40,174 bases of DNA from a virus. The DNA lies in IMG/VR virus record IMGVR_UViG_3300025896_000008, positions 1 to 40,174 of that record; one strand, written 5' to 3'. The notes under the pieces were generated by a model. The model was not told the origin of the DNA. It worked only from the letters and a program-made list of their open reading frames with translations, and did not search any database. Position numbers and translations under genes: made by a program. Positions within the stretch are counted from its first letter, which is position 1, and each line of letters begins with the position of its first letter. Below, in pieces: positions 28,233 to 36,685 of this stretch.

Positions 28233-28721
28233 ATGATGCCACGCCGCAAGTTGACAGAGGTTGACGCTACACAGGCGCGGGAGCCGTTACGCCGGCCTCG
28301 AGTTTGGGAGGCGACGTTCTTGGGGATACTCTCCAAAAGGGCGAACGTCACCGAAGCGTGCGCCGCAGCGGGGATAGAGAGAGCCACGGCGTACAAGCGT
28401 AGATCGGAGAACGGGCCTTTCTCTGACCGTTGGGATCAGGCTATCTCCGAGGCTTCGGACGCGCTGATGGAGGAAGCGTGGCGACGCGCTGTCGAGGGTG
28501 TTGACCGCCCAGTGTTTCAGGGCGGGGCGCAGGTGGGGTCTGTCAGAGAGTACAGTGATCGGCTTATGGAGAGGCTGCTGGAAGCGCACCACCCGGCGTT
28601 CCGTCGGTTACAGAGGTTAGAGGTGACGGGGGCGAACGGCGGCCCCGTGCAGCACCAGACAGTACAAGACCTTAGTGATGCTGAGTTGATGGCGATCGCA
28701 GCATCGGAGGACAGGGGTTAA
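28233..28721 (+). CDS. terS: Terminase small subunit
   Basis: About 162 residues from the ATG pair at 28233/28236. It recognises packaging sites and stimulates the large subunit. The N-terminal helix-turn-helix (FLGILSKRANVTEACAAAGI then ERATAYKRRSEN) is typical of phage small terminases. The later VDRPVFQGGAQVGSVREYSD and RLMERLLEAHHPAFRR phrases are strongly conserved in the family recalled for similar phages. It heads the late run, 44 nt behind the holin gene and directly before a glycosyltransferase gene and the large terminase. The upstream open frame (from 28137) runs through the holin and is rejected. Confidence 0.8.
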   Translation: MMPRRKLTEVDATQAREPLRRPRVWEATFLGILSKRANVTEACAAAGIERATAYKRRSENGPFSDRWDQAISEASDALMEEAWRRAVEGVDRPVFQGGAQVGSVREYSDRLMERLLEAHHPAFRRLQRLEVTGANGGPVQHQTVQDLSDAELMAIAASEDRG

Positions 28722-29764
28722 TGCGGCATCACGTGCGACACGTCACACAAGGCGTAGGAGACCCCAAGAAGGTCGCGTTATTGATGTGGGAGAACGGCAT
28801 CGGTGATGACGTTGCCAGTATGCCGGGGATCGCGCAGAAGATCGCGGATGGCTATAAGGTCACGATCTACACAGCCCCGTTCCGTGTGCCAATGTGGCGA
28901 TCGCGATACTGGCAAGCGATAGGTCTGGACGTGCGGACGTATGGGGGCGAGCAGTTCGGAATGGTGGCGCAATCGCGCCAAGAGTTCGGTGAGGTGTTCG
29001 CTTTGTCGCAGTGGTGCTTGTACCATGATGAGGAGACAAGTGGAGCATCGCCAAAGGATCGTGTGACGCAGTTTGCGGATGCTATCGGAGTAGCTCTTGA
29101 CGTGAGATCGCTCTTTGACTATCGCAAAGCGTTGTGTCTGCCAAGTGCGCCAAGCTATGGTCACTGGGCTTACGTGTTGGTTGCGCTGACAGCATCAAAC
29201 GAACGGCGAGACTACCCGCACAGGTACGAGTTGTTGAGCGCACTTCGTCAGGCTGGCAGCAGCTTCGGGTACAAGCGGGTTCGCAGTGTTGGCAAGGCCG
29301 ACGAAGGATCTGAAGTAGCGGAAGATGTATGGGGCTTGATCGAGATGGTACGCAACGCGAGCGTTGTGGTGTCGGTAGATACTGGGGTGCTTGCGCTATC
29401 TGTTGCTCTTGGCCGACCAACTGTCGCACTTATGGGGCCGACAGGCGCAAGCGTTGTGATCGAGGGGATAAGGCGACAGCAGTGCAGTGCAAGGCTTCTC
29501 CAGATAGTCCGTGGCAAGCCAAGTAGCTGCCAACTTCCATGCAACTTCCATGTGGCGCGAGGCTTTGGACGAGGCAACACGTGCAGTCTATCGCAGCCAA
29601 CGGAGTGCATGACGAGTATCAAGGTTGAAGATGTGATTCAGGCGTTTTATGCTATTGAGAGAGGCCGCGCCGCAGGTCACCAAGAAAGCGGCAGCCATGG
29701 AGCTTGTTACGCGGAGACAAGCGCGAACGGGGATGCTGGCGTTTGTTCGTTATGTCAACCCTGA
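28721..29764 (+). CDS. Glycosyltransferase family 9 (heptosyltransferase-like)
   Basis: A 347-residue protein between the two terminase genes, coupled to terS (start shares the stop base) and overlapping terL by 116 nt. GT9 signs: the N-terminal NGIGDDVASMPGIAQKI (G-x-GD motif for the acceptor side), and VVVSVDTGVLALSVALGRP followed by TVALMGPTG near residues 215-245, the nucleotide-sugar-binding loop (D-(S/T)-G ... A-x-x-LG-x-P ... GPT). A Cys pair lies further on. Family members add heptose or related sugars to lipopolysaccharide. In a phage it may alter host surface glycans to block superinfection, or act on a virion protein; both are inference. Embedded cargo in the packaging region is unusual. 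Confidence 0.75.
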   Translation: MRHHVRHVTQGVGDPKKVALLMWENGIGDDVASMPGIAQKIADGYKVTIYTAPFRVPMWRSRYWQAIGLDVRTYGGEQFGMVAQSRQEFGEVFALSQWCLYHDEETSGASPKDRVTQFADAIGVALDVRSLFDYRKALCLPSAPSYGHWAYVLVALTASNERRDYPHRYELLSALRQAGSSFGYKRVRSVGKADEGSEVAEDVWGLIEMVRNASVVVSVDTGVLALSVALGRPTVALMGPTGASVVIEGIRRQQCSARLLQIVRGKPSSCQLPCNFHVARGFGRGNTCSLSQPTECMTSIKVEDVIQAFYAIERGRAAGHQESGSHGACYAETSANGDAGVCSLCQP

Positions 29765-31136
29765 GTATCGCCCCGCGTGGTTCCACGAAGTTCTTTGTCA
29801 TACGCTGGATCGGTTGCGACGTGGTGAGATGAAAAACCTCATGGTCTTCATCCCACCGCAGCACGGCAAGTCAGAGCTAATAAGCAGGCGGTTCCCCGCC
29901 TATATGTTCGGCCACAACCCCGATCTAAAGGTCGTCCACTCCAGCTACGCAGCAGACCTTATACAAGGGATGAACCGAGAGATACAGCGGACGATTGATA
30001 GCCCCGAGTATCGCAGGCTGTTCCCCGATACGATGCTTAATGGACGCAACATCCGAACGGTGTCTGGCTCTTGGCTACGGAACAACGACGAGTTCGAGGT
30101 TGTTGGGCGGCGGGGCCGATATGTGTGTGCTGGCGTAGGTGGCGGGATCACTGGCAAGGCAAGCGATGTCGGCCTGATTGATGACCCGATTAAGGGCTAT
30201 GTCGAGGCAGTCTCGAAGGCGGTGCGGGAGATGGTGTGGAACTGGTACTTCTCGGACTTCCTCACTCGCACCCATGACAGCACGCGCAAGCTCATCATCA
30301 TGACTCGCTGGCACGCTGACGATCTTGCTGGCAGACTGTTAAAGCGAGAAGCAAGCGAGTGGGAGGTCGTCAAGATTCCCGCCATCTGCGAAGACCCCGA
30401 CGAAGAGCATCGGCTACTGAGGCAGATACAGCCAAACGCGAAGCACCCACCACGCCAGATCGGTGATGCACTCTGGCCGGAGCGGTTCAGCCGCCAGACA
30501 CTGGAAGACCGCAAGCGGCTCAACCCGTTCCTCTTCCAGGCGGTGTATCAGCAAGACCCGAAGATGCGCGAGGGAAATCTCTTCAAGTACGAGGGTTTGC
30601 CAGTAGTGTCAGTAGCACCATCTGGAACGAATCGCTGGGTGAGGTTCTGGGACTTGGGCGGGAGCAAGAGCGCAAGCGCTGACTACTCCGCAGGCGTGCT
30701 GATGACGCGCAGCGATGACGGGCTGTTCTGGGTGGTAGATGTGCAGCATGGACAGTGGTCGCCAAACGAGCGAAACGAGCATATCCTTGCGACGGCATCC
30801 CGCGACAGAGAGCGGTATGGTGACAGGATCAAGACCTACATCGAGCGGGGTGTTGGCTTGGCTGTTGAGGTGACCGATGCGATAGTAAAAAAGCTGGCAG
30901 GCCACCGTGTAGAGGTGGTGGCTCCGAGAGGCGACAAAGAGACCCGTGCAGACCCTTTCGCAGATCAGTGCGCAGCGGGCAATGTTCGAGTGATAGATGC
31001 ACCCTGGACGGACGGTTATCGGGACGAGATGACGGCTTTCCCCAACGGGGGACACGACGACCAGGTGGATGCGACGAGCGGGGCGTTTGCCCAGATCGTA
31101 GCAAGGCGCACAGAGTACGGGATCAGCTTCTTGTAA
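29649..31136 (+). CDS. terL: Terminase large subunit
   Basis: A 495-residue motor and nuclease for DNA packaging. ATPase centre: Walker A PPQHGKSELIS (about residues 69-79), Walker B VGLIDD (about 176) with the following Asp-Pro, and the coupling motif near MTRWHADDLAG. C-terminal RNase H-like nuclease: WDLGGSKSASADYSAG (about 333) and GGHDDQVDATSGA (about 466) provide the acidic residues. It starts at an ATG inside the 3' end of the glycosyltransferase gene (116-nt overlap), which is odd for a late essential gene and supports late insertion of that cargo. Portal follows 12 nt later. Confidence 0.95.
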   Translation: MLLREAAPQVTKKAAAMELVTRRQARTGMLAFVRYVNPEYRPAWFHEVLCHTLDRLRRGEMKNLMVFIPPQHGKSELISRRFPAYMFGHNPDLKVVHSSYAADLIQGMNREIQRTIDSPEYRRLFPDTMLNGRNIRTVSGSWLRNNDEFEVVGRRGRYVCAGVGGGITGKASDVGLIDDPIKGYVEAVSKAVREMVWNWYFSDFLTRTHDSTRKLIIMTRWHADDLAGRLLKREASEWEVVKIPAICEDPDEEHRLLRQIQPNAKHPPRQIGDALWPERFSRQTLEDRKRLNPFLFQAVYQQDPKMREGNLFKYEGLPVVSVAPSGTNRWVRFWDLGGSKSASADYSAGVLMTRSDDGLFWVVDVQHGQWSPNERNEHILATASRDRERYGDRIKTYIERGVGLAVEVTDAIVKKLAGHRVEVVAPRGDKETRADPFADQCAAGNVRVIDAPWTDGYRDEMTAFPNGGHDDQVDATSGAFAQIVARRTEYGISFL

Positions 31137-31148
31137 GACAAACGAAAG

Positions 31149-32477
31149 ATGACTCTATCTCGGTACATACGCAAGATGGCAGCGCGGATAGCTCTGAAGG
31201 GGATAGAGCTTCCGGTTATCCCGTCATGGGCAAAGGTCAACTGGATCGCCCCGATCTTTGATCGCCTGATGCGTGAGGGGTATCAAGCAAACGCAGCAGT
31301 CTTTGCGTGCATCACGAGCTATGCCTTTGCCTTCCCAGAGGCGCGGATGAACGTGGTAGATCGCGATGGCAACCCGCTGCCTGATGACCCCGTGCAATCG
31401 TTGCTGGACTCTCCAAACCCCGATATGCACTATCGGCAGTTTGCGCAGCAGCTGGTGATCTACCTACTGATAGGCGGCAACGCCTATCTACACAAGGTGC
31501 GGGACAGCTACGGGCGCGTTGTGTCGCTGTACCCCTATCACATAGACAACATCAAGCCAGTCCCGTCACCCACGCAGTGGATAGATCATTTCATCTACAC
31601 GATTGGTGCTGAGGTTGGCAGGCAGATAAGCCCTGACGACATCATACACTGTAAGTGGCCATCGGTCAACCCCGCAGCCCCGTGGGAAGGCCTCGCCCCG
31701 ATTCTTGCGTTGTCTCGCGAGATAGACACCATCAACGAGGCGATACGGTATCAGTACGCTCTATTGAAGAACGATGCAGTCCCACAGACAGTCTTCAGCT
31801 TCCCCGCTGGAGCCGATGTACATGACGACGACCTACGGCAGTTCAAGGCAGCAGCGCGGCAAGGGTTCGGCGGCGATGGTCGTGGTTCAGTAGCTGTACT
31901 GCGCGGTGGCATGACAGTGCAGCGTATCGGGTTGGACTTCCAAGAGCTTGCTCTTGACGCACTCTCAAAAGTGCCAGAGACCCGTATCGCTGCGGGCTTC
32001 GCTATCCCCCCGATCGTCGCGGGACTGAGCGCAGGACTGGATACTGCTACCTACAGCAACTACGCGCAAGCCCGCCAGCAGTGGGTGCAGAGCGTGCTGG
32101 TTCCGTTGTGGCTACTCATCGCCGATACTCTATCGCAAGGGCTGATTCCAGCGAAGCATCCGAAGGGTGCAAGGATAGTGCCGGACTTATCCAAGATCGT
32201 AGCACTACAAGCGAACGCAGATGAGTTGTCTAAGAGGACAGTAAACGAGTATAGGGTTGGGATTATCCGCAAGAGTGAAGCACGTACGAGGCTTGGACTG
32301 ACCGCAGAAGAGGAGGACTCTGGGTTCGTGTACGACTATCCAAAGGTCGCAGGGGGCGAAGCCGAAGCAGGGGCAAAGGGGGTTGATACGCCTATCGCCG
32401 TTGTCACGCCGGATGGCTCCATCGCTTCCAGCCCGTTCGTCCTTCCGCAGAAACCATCACCCAACGGGAGACACTAA
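31149..32477 (+). CDS. Portal protein, HK97 family
   Basis: A 442-residue dodecamer-forming protein of the capsid vertex through which DNA is packed and released. Recognised by SPNPDMHYRQFAQQLVIYLL, LIGGNAYLHKVRDSYGRVV, LYPYHIDNIKP, the clip/stem region IIHCKWPSVNP and EIDTINEAIRYQ, and the C-terminal part with FAIPPIVAGLSAG and YSNYAQARQQWVQ, as in HK97-type portals. Length is typical (about 400-450). Sits between the large terminase and the prohead protease, as expected; the last codons directly precede the protease start (32478). Confidence 0.9.
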   Translation: MTLSRYIRKMAARIALKGIELPVIPSWAKVNWIAPIFDRLMREGYQANAAVFACITSYAFAFPEARMNVVDRDGNPLPDDPVQSLLDSPNPDMHYRQFAQQLVIYLLIGGNAYLHKVRDSYGRVVSLYPYHIDNIKPVPSPTQWIDHFIYTIGAEVGRQISPDDIIHCKWPSVNPAAPWEGLAPILALSREIDTINEAIRYQYALLKNDAVPQTVFSFPAGADVHDDDLRQFKAAARQGFGGDGRGSVAVLRGGMTVQRIGLDFQELALDALSKVPETRIAAGFAIPPIVAGLSAGLDTATYSNYAQARQQWVQSVLVPLWLLIADTLSQGLIPAKHPKGARIVPDLSKIVALQANADELSKRTVNEYRVGIIRKSEARTRLGLTAEEEDSGFVYDYPKVAGGEAEAGAKGVDTPIAVVTPDGSIASSPFVLPQKPSPNGRH

Positions 32478-33287
32478 ATGCAGATTCAGAACCAGCCGCC
32501 AGAGCGCAAGTCTTTTCAGGGGTACAGCGTCAAGGTTGTAGATCAACCACAAGGGATCATAGAGGCCGTTGTGAGTGTCTTCGGCAATGTGGATTCCGCA
32601 GGTGAGCGCATCCTCCCTGGAGCCTTTACGCAGTCGCTTATCCAGAAGCCACCGAAGGGGGTTTGGATGCACCAATGGGATCAGCCTATCGCAAAGACCA
32701 TCGAGGCGCGTGAGCTACTGCCAGGAGACCCGCTACTCCCTGACGAGATCAGACTGCTTGGCGGGCTGTACATCAAAGGGCAGTTCAACCTCGGCACGCA
32801 GCGCGGGAGAGATGCCTTTTCGGATGTCGAGTTCGGGGTTGTTGACGAGTTCTCGATCGGCTACTCGGTCACAAAGCAAGTGGTCAACAAAGAGATGGGT
32901 TGCGTTGACCTTCTGGAGATGAAGCTCTACGAGTGGTCGCCAGTACTCATCGGCTGCAACCCCGCTACGCAGTTGGTGAGCGCGAAGGACTTGGGGGATA
33001 CAGTGGCACGGGGAGCGGATGTCGAGATCAAAGCCGGGGCCACGTTCAGTGCCAGCAACAAGAGCACGATCAAGACTGCCATCGCTTACGCGCAAGAGAT
33101 AGTGGCCAGGTTGACAGCGATGCTGGGGGATGAAGAGGAGAGCAAAGAGGTTGAGAGCAAAGAGGTTGAGAGCAAAGAGGTTGAGAGCGATCCGAAGGAG
33201 TATGCTACCGACGACGTACAGATAAAAGCACGGCAAGGGTACAACAAGATGCTCAACAGCATGACCCTACAGAGCCAAGATAGATAA
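32478..33287 (+). CDS. Prohead protease, HK97 family
   Basis: A 269-residue serine protease that cleaves the scaffold-like part of the capsid protein. Family signatures: SVFGNVDSAGERILPGAF, GVWMHQWDQPIAKTIEA with the catalytic His near residue 64, and VDEFSIGYSVTKQV with the catalytic Ser near residue 126; then YEWSPVLIGCNPAT. The C-terminal tail contains three copies of the 5-residue unit SKEVE encoded by a 15-bp repeat. It is immediately downstream of the portal (stop and start abut) and 34 bp upstream of the capsid gene, the standard order for HK97-like heads. Confidence 0.9.
   Translation: MQIQNQPPERKSFQGYSVKVVDQPQGIIEAVVSVFGNVDSAGERILPGAFTQSLIQKPPKGVWMHQWDQPIAKTIEARELLPGDPLLPDEIRLLGGLYIKGQFNLGTQRGRDAFSDVEFGVVDEFSIGYSVTKQVVNKEMGCVDLLEMKLYEWSPVLIGCNPATQLVSAKDLGDTVARGADVEIKAGATFSASNKSTIKTAIAYAQEIVARLTAMLGDEEESKEVESKEVESKEVESDPKEYATDDVQIKARQGYNKMLNSMTLQSQDR
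33138..33182 (+). repeat. Three tandem copies of a 15-bp unit in the protease tail
   Basis: GAGAGCAAAGAGGTT is repeated exactly three times in phase with the reading frame, encoding ESKEV repeats, with a partial fourth copy. Copy number could vary between isolates without a frameshift. Confidence 0.95.
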
Positions 33288-33321
33288 CCACAAAAAGACC
33301 AACAACGAGGAGTGTAGAGAG

Positions 33322-34578
33322 ATGTCTGAGACCACCCTGAACGTTGCAGAGCTTGGCAAGAAGCTCGCAGTAAAGACCGAAGAGACCCTTGCCTACTACA
33401 AGGATCACGACACGGGAACGAAAGACGAGAACGGGCTGCCGATCTTCAAGGCCAGTATCGACACCGACAAGATCAAAGCCTTTGAGTTGGAGCTTAGCGA
33501 CCTGCGCACGCAGTACGACGGCGCACGCAAGGCAGCCAGCAACTACGACGCTCTGAGCGCGTATCACAGCAGCATGACCCAAGAAGTGAGTCGCCTCGCA
33601 ACGCCACTCAGAGAGGCGCAGCCATCACAGGTGAAACTGCTTGGGGATGCGTTCGCGGAGACCATGCAAGCGAAAGGGCTGAAGCGGTTTGGCGTAGGAC
33701 AGTCCGTTGATGTTGACGGGTATGACACCAAGACGTTGATGACTACATCGGCAGGGTTCCCGCCGTTTTCGCAGCGTACCGGCGATGTTGTCCCGTATGC
33801 CAATCGTCGTATCGTACTGACCGACATCATCCCCGGCAGCACGACCGATCAGAACGCCATCAAATACATCGAAGAGACGACGTTCACCAACGCCGCCGCA
33901 AGCCGTGCCGAAGGCGCTGCTCTTGCTGAATCGGCGTTGGCCTACACAGAGCGCACCGTGCCGATCGAAGACGTTGGGACGTGGATACCAGTCACCGACC
34001 GCCAGCTGGAAGATGTTGGCGAGGTAGCTGCCCTACTCAACAACAACCTCGACCTCATGGTGCGACTGAACGTCGAGTATCAAGCACTCAACGGGGACGG
34101 CAACACGCCAAACTTGGTTGGCATCCTGAACAAGTCTGGGGTTCTCACACAGGCCAAAGGGGCGGACGATGTGTTCACTGCGATTATGAAGGCGTTCACG
34201 AAAGTCAGCACTGGCGGTAGCTCTGCATCGGGGTCGGCTGAGGCATCGGCGATCGTTCTCAATCCGACAGACTGGCAGAACATCATCATCGTGAAAGATG
34301 CTGAGGGCCGGTTTATCTACGGCGACCCTGCATCCCCGAATGTCAACCGCACCATCTGGGGTGTGAACGTAGTCCAAACCAGCGCGATCGGTGCAGGCAC
34401 TGCGTTGGTAGGTGACTTCGCTCTCTACTCGCGATTTGCGTATCGGCAAGGCGTGAAGGTGGAAGTGGGGTGGATCAACGATGACTTCACCAAAGGTCAG
34501 AAAGCTGTTCGCGCTGTGACACGGGTTGCGTTGGTGATCCGTCGCCCCGCTGCGTTCTGCAAGATCACAGGGCTGTGA
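33322..34578 (+). CDS. Major capsid protein, HK97 fold
   Basis: A 418-residue shell protein. The first about 110 residues are helical and charged (the delta or scaffold-like domain, removed by the protease); the shell domain begins around TTSAGFPPFSQRTGDVVPYA with RIVLTDIIPGSTTDQNAIKY, and contains YTERTVPIEDVGTWIPVTDR, QLEDVGEVAALLNNNLDLMV, LNPTDWQNIIIVKDAEGRFI, and the C-terminal GDFALYSRFAYRQGVKVEVG, all typical HK97-type capsid strands. Preceded by AGGAG; followed by a strong hairpin that may stabilise the most abundant transcript. Confidence 0.95.
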   Translation: MSETTLNVAELGKKLAVKTEETLAYYKDHDTGTKDENGLPIFKASIDTDKIKAFELELSDLRTQYDGARKAASNYDALSAYHSSMTQEVSRLATPLREAQPSQVKLLGDAFAETMQAKGLKRFGVGQSVDVDGYDTKTLMTTSAGFPPFSQRTGDVVPYANRRIVLTDIIPGSTTDQNAIKYIEETTFTNAAASRAEGAALAESALAYTERTVPIEDVGTWIPVTDRQLEDVGEVAALLNNNLDLMVRLNVEYQALNGDGNTPNLVGILNKSGVLTQAKGADDVFTAIMKAFTKVSTGGSSASGSAEASAIVLNPTDWQNIIIVKDAEGRFIYGDPASPNVNRTIWGVNVVQTSAIGAGTALVGDFALYSRFAYRQGVKVEVGWINDDFTKGQKAVRAVTRVALVIRRPAAFCKITGL

Positions 34579-34591
34579 GCAATGACGTAAC

Positions 34592-34615
34592 GGCTGGGGT
34601 GGCCACACCCCAGCC
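34592..34615 (+). terminator. Strong hairpin after the capsid gene
   Basis: GGCTGGGGTG / CACCCCAGCC, a perfect 10-bp stem with a GCCA loop, 13 nt after the capsid stop and without a U-tract. Such hairpins act as attenuators or RNA protectors behind the highly expressed capsid gene. Confidence 0.65.
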
Positions 34616-34644
34616 ACTACTACAAACCCTAACCGATAAGAGCT

Positions 34645-35211
34645 ATGACACCTGGGAATATCATTGAGAACTCAAGCCCAATCGCTGGGGCCCATGCCAG
34701 CCTTTTTTCAGAGGCCGTTGGATCACCAGCAGTGGGTGCTACCGCAGCCGTTCGTGCTGCATACACGCTCGGAGCCACAGCCGCAGACGTGACCACCAGC
34801 ATCACCAACCCTGATGTGCCGCGCAACCTCACCATCACTGGCAACGCCGGCGGGATCGCCGGAAACGTTGTCATCACTGGGACAGACTACGAGGGCGTAA
34901 CGCTCACCGAAACCATCGCACTAAACGGGACAGCTACGGTCGTTGGGAGCAAGGCGTTCAAGACCGTGACCAGCATCAACTTCCCCGCAAAGACCAACGG
35001 GTCGGGGGATACCGTAGCTATCGGGACTGGCGCGAAGCTCGGGCTGTCACGACGGCTAAGCCGTAACACGATCCTTACTGCATACCTGAACGGGACAAAG
35101 GAGGGAACAGACCCAACGGTTGCCGTTAGTAGCAGCGTGATCGCGAGTAACACCGTGACGCTCAATAGCACTCTGAACGGCAACGCTGTGATCGTGGACT
35201 ACTACGTGTAG
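34645..35211 (+). CDS. Head-associated protein, possibly decoration protein
   Basis: A 188-residue product directly after the capsid gene and its hairpin. It is Gly, Thr, Ala and Ser-rich and beta-like (RNLTITGNAGGIAGNVVITG, DYEGVTLTETIALNG, NTVTLNSTLNGNAVIVDYYV), resembling decoration or capsid-stabilising proteins often found behind capsid genes. No enzyme motif. It may also be an adaptor; the call rests on position and fold impression. Confidence 0.55.
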   Translation: MTPGNIIENSSPIAGAHASLFSEAVGSPAVGATAAVRAAYTLGATAADVTTSITNPDVPRNLTITGNAGGIAGNVVITGTDYEGVTLTETIALNGTATVVGSKAFKTVTSINFPAKTNGSGDTVAIGTGAKLGLSRRLSRNTILTAYLNGTKEGTDPTVAVSSSVIASNTVTLNSTLNGNAVIVDYYV

Positions 35212-35245
35212 AGCGATGCCGATAACCATCACGAAGGAGTCTGCG

Positions 35246-35482
35246 ATGACACAAGATTGGTACACAGTCAAAGAGCATATCTACGTGACCGCACAAGGGG
35301 TGATTGTCCCAGAGGCACACCCCGATGTGCATATGTTGCTCTTTAGCAAGGGGCAACGCATATCACTGGAGAAAGCGGTTGCGTGCGGTGTCTATGAAGA
35401 ATCTGATGGGGTGGGAGCCGAAGGCAAAGCTATTGCTGCGCCACCTGCAACGAAGGCCGTAAAAACATCGAAGAACAAGTGA
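35246..35482 (+). CDS. Small head protein of unknown function
   Basis: About 78 residues from the ATG at 35246, selected because AAGGAG stands 7 nt upstream; the frame is open from 35216. The body (TQDWYTVKEHIYVTAQGVIV, then LFSKGQRISLEKAVACGVYE) is mixed strand and helix; the last 25 residues are Ala/Lys-rich. It sits between the capsid-side gene and the connector, where small head proteins are common. Function not recognised. Confidence 0.5.
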   Translation: MTQDWYTVKEHIYVTAQGVIVPEAHPDVHMLLFSKGQRISLEKAVACGVYEESDGVGAEGKAIAAPPATKAVKTSKNK

Positions 35483-35493
35483 GTTGATAGGCG

Positions 35494-36279
35494 ATGCCAA
35501 CGTGGAACGATACGACACTCTGCACCCTGTCGGACGTTGAGAAGTACGTCACTGATTGGGGTATCCCTCTGATTAAAGCAGGGGGGGAGAAGCTGTTCAT
35601 CGAGCGGAAGATCGCGTTGGTGAAAAGCGACTTCATCAAGCCTCGGCTGCAAGAGTTGTTCACGAAGGTCTATGCCGATACCGTGGGGCGATGGATAGAG
35701 CAAGCCACCAGCAAGCAGGATGACGACCGGATACGAGCAGCGCGATTCAGCGAGCAATCGGGGGCGGGTACGGTTCAGTCTTCAGCATCGGTGATTGCTG
35801 TACCATTCTTTTTTGACACCCTCTCCCAACAGGGGATGCCGCCCCGCACCTACTACAACAGCGGCACACCAACCGACGGGGTAAGTGGGACGTTCGCGGG
35901 GGCAGCTCCAAACGGTGCGTACTTGGTGGATTACCACAACGGGCAGCTCTACGTCAATAGCGGCACAACGGCATCGCCAGCATGGACGGCGTTTGTAGCA
36001 GAGGACTTGGTGGACAAGATCACCAACGCCAGCGTGCTGAAGCGTGCATCGGTAGCGGCTACGATATGGCTCTGTCTGGAAGATGGAGCGATGCGAGACA
36101 ACGCAGCGTTTGACCGCAACATGGAGATGGTTGGATCACTGGCGAAGCGATGGAAGTGTTACTACGATGAATGGCTCCAAGAGGATGTGACGCGGTTGCA
36201 GATAGATGTTAGCGGCAACGGTACGGTGAGCGAGTATGAGCGCACACGATTACGGAGGGCAACGTCGTGGATAGCCTAA
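35494..36279 (+). CDS. Head-tail connector-like protein
   Basis: A 261-residue product in the position of the first connector (adaptor) gene. The sequence opens with DVEKYVTDWGIPLIKAGGEK and DFIKPRLQELFTKVYADTVG, helical, as in gp6-type connectors. The middle (about residues 95-175) is Gly/Ser/Thr-rich beta-like, and the end (CLEDGAMRDNAAFDRNMEMV, RWKCYYDEWLQEDVTRLQID) is helical again. An inserted beta domain in the middle would be unusual for a minimal connector. Call depends on synteny more than on motifs. Overlaps the next start by 13 nt. Confidence 0.5.
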   Translation: MPTWNDTTLCTLSDVEKYVTDWGIPLIKAGGEKLFIERKIALVKSDFIKPRLQELFTKVYADTVGRWIEQATSKQDDDRIRAARFSEQSGAGTVQSSASVIAVPFFFDTLSQQGMPPRTYYNSGTPTDGVSGTFAGAAPNGAYLVDYHNGQLYVNSGTTASPAWTAFVAEDLVDKITNASVLKRASVAATIWLCLEDGAMRDNAAFDRNMEMVGSLAKRWKCYYDEWLQEDVTRLQIDVSGNGTVSEYERTRLRRATSWIA

Positions 36280-36683
36280 TCACGGCACACGCAGACACGC
36301 AGGAACTCGAGGTCGTGTTGCGGCGCATCGCCGCGTTTGCCGATCGCGAGGCTCTGGACATCGCAGCATCAGAGACCATCAGTGCGATAGATGGCAAGTC
36401 CCGAAGGGGTGTTGGCCCCGATGGGAGTTACTTCGGCGGATACATCAGTCGGCACAAGCAGAAGCGGGAGAAGGCCGGACTACAGACCGACCACGTTGAT
36501 CTCCATTTCACCGATGCCATGATGCGATCACTGGAGCGGGTTGGGGATACGGTGACGTTTGGAAGCGAGCATCAACTACAAGCCGAGGGGCTACATGAGC
36601 GGTACGGGTTCATGGGTGTTGGTGGGGATACGGTCGAGGCAATCGAGCACCAGATAACAAGGGCGTTAGACCGTTCAGCATAG
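36267..36683 (+). CDS. Head-tail joining / tail-completion-like protein
   Basis: A 138-residue product overlapping the previous gene. It has helices (ELEVVLRRIAAFADREALDI), a GKSRRGVGPDGSYFGGY loop, RHKQKREKAGLQTDHVDLHF and a C-terminal strand pair with GSEHQLQAEGLHERYGFMGV, which resembles the virion morphogenesis/HK97 gp10-like group by its ending. It lies between connector and tail genes, the expected place for such a protein. Confidence is moderate, as motif conservation in this family is weak. Confidence 0.55.
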   Translation: MDSLITAHADTQELEVVLRRIAAFADREALDIAASETISAIDGKSRRGVGPDGSYFGGYISRHKQKREKAGLQTDHVDLHFTDAMMRSLERVGDTVTFGSEHQLQAEGLHERYGFMGVGGDTVEAIEHQITRALDRSA

Positions 36684-36685
36684 TC

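Noticed and set aside
28189-28236. A 15-codon frame starting in a TGATG overlap after the holin gene.
   Set aside because: Too short to support a peptide; the following small terminase start is enough to explain the gap.
31138-31148. CAAACGAAAG before the portal start, resembling the right half of the 10130 palindrome.
   Set aside because: No left half-site or -7 box nearby; probably chance.
33138-33182. Possible CRISPR-like or iteron array.
   Set aside because: Three head-to-tail 15-bp units without spacers and in phase with the coding frame; an ordinary coding repeat.
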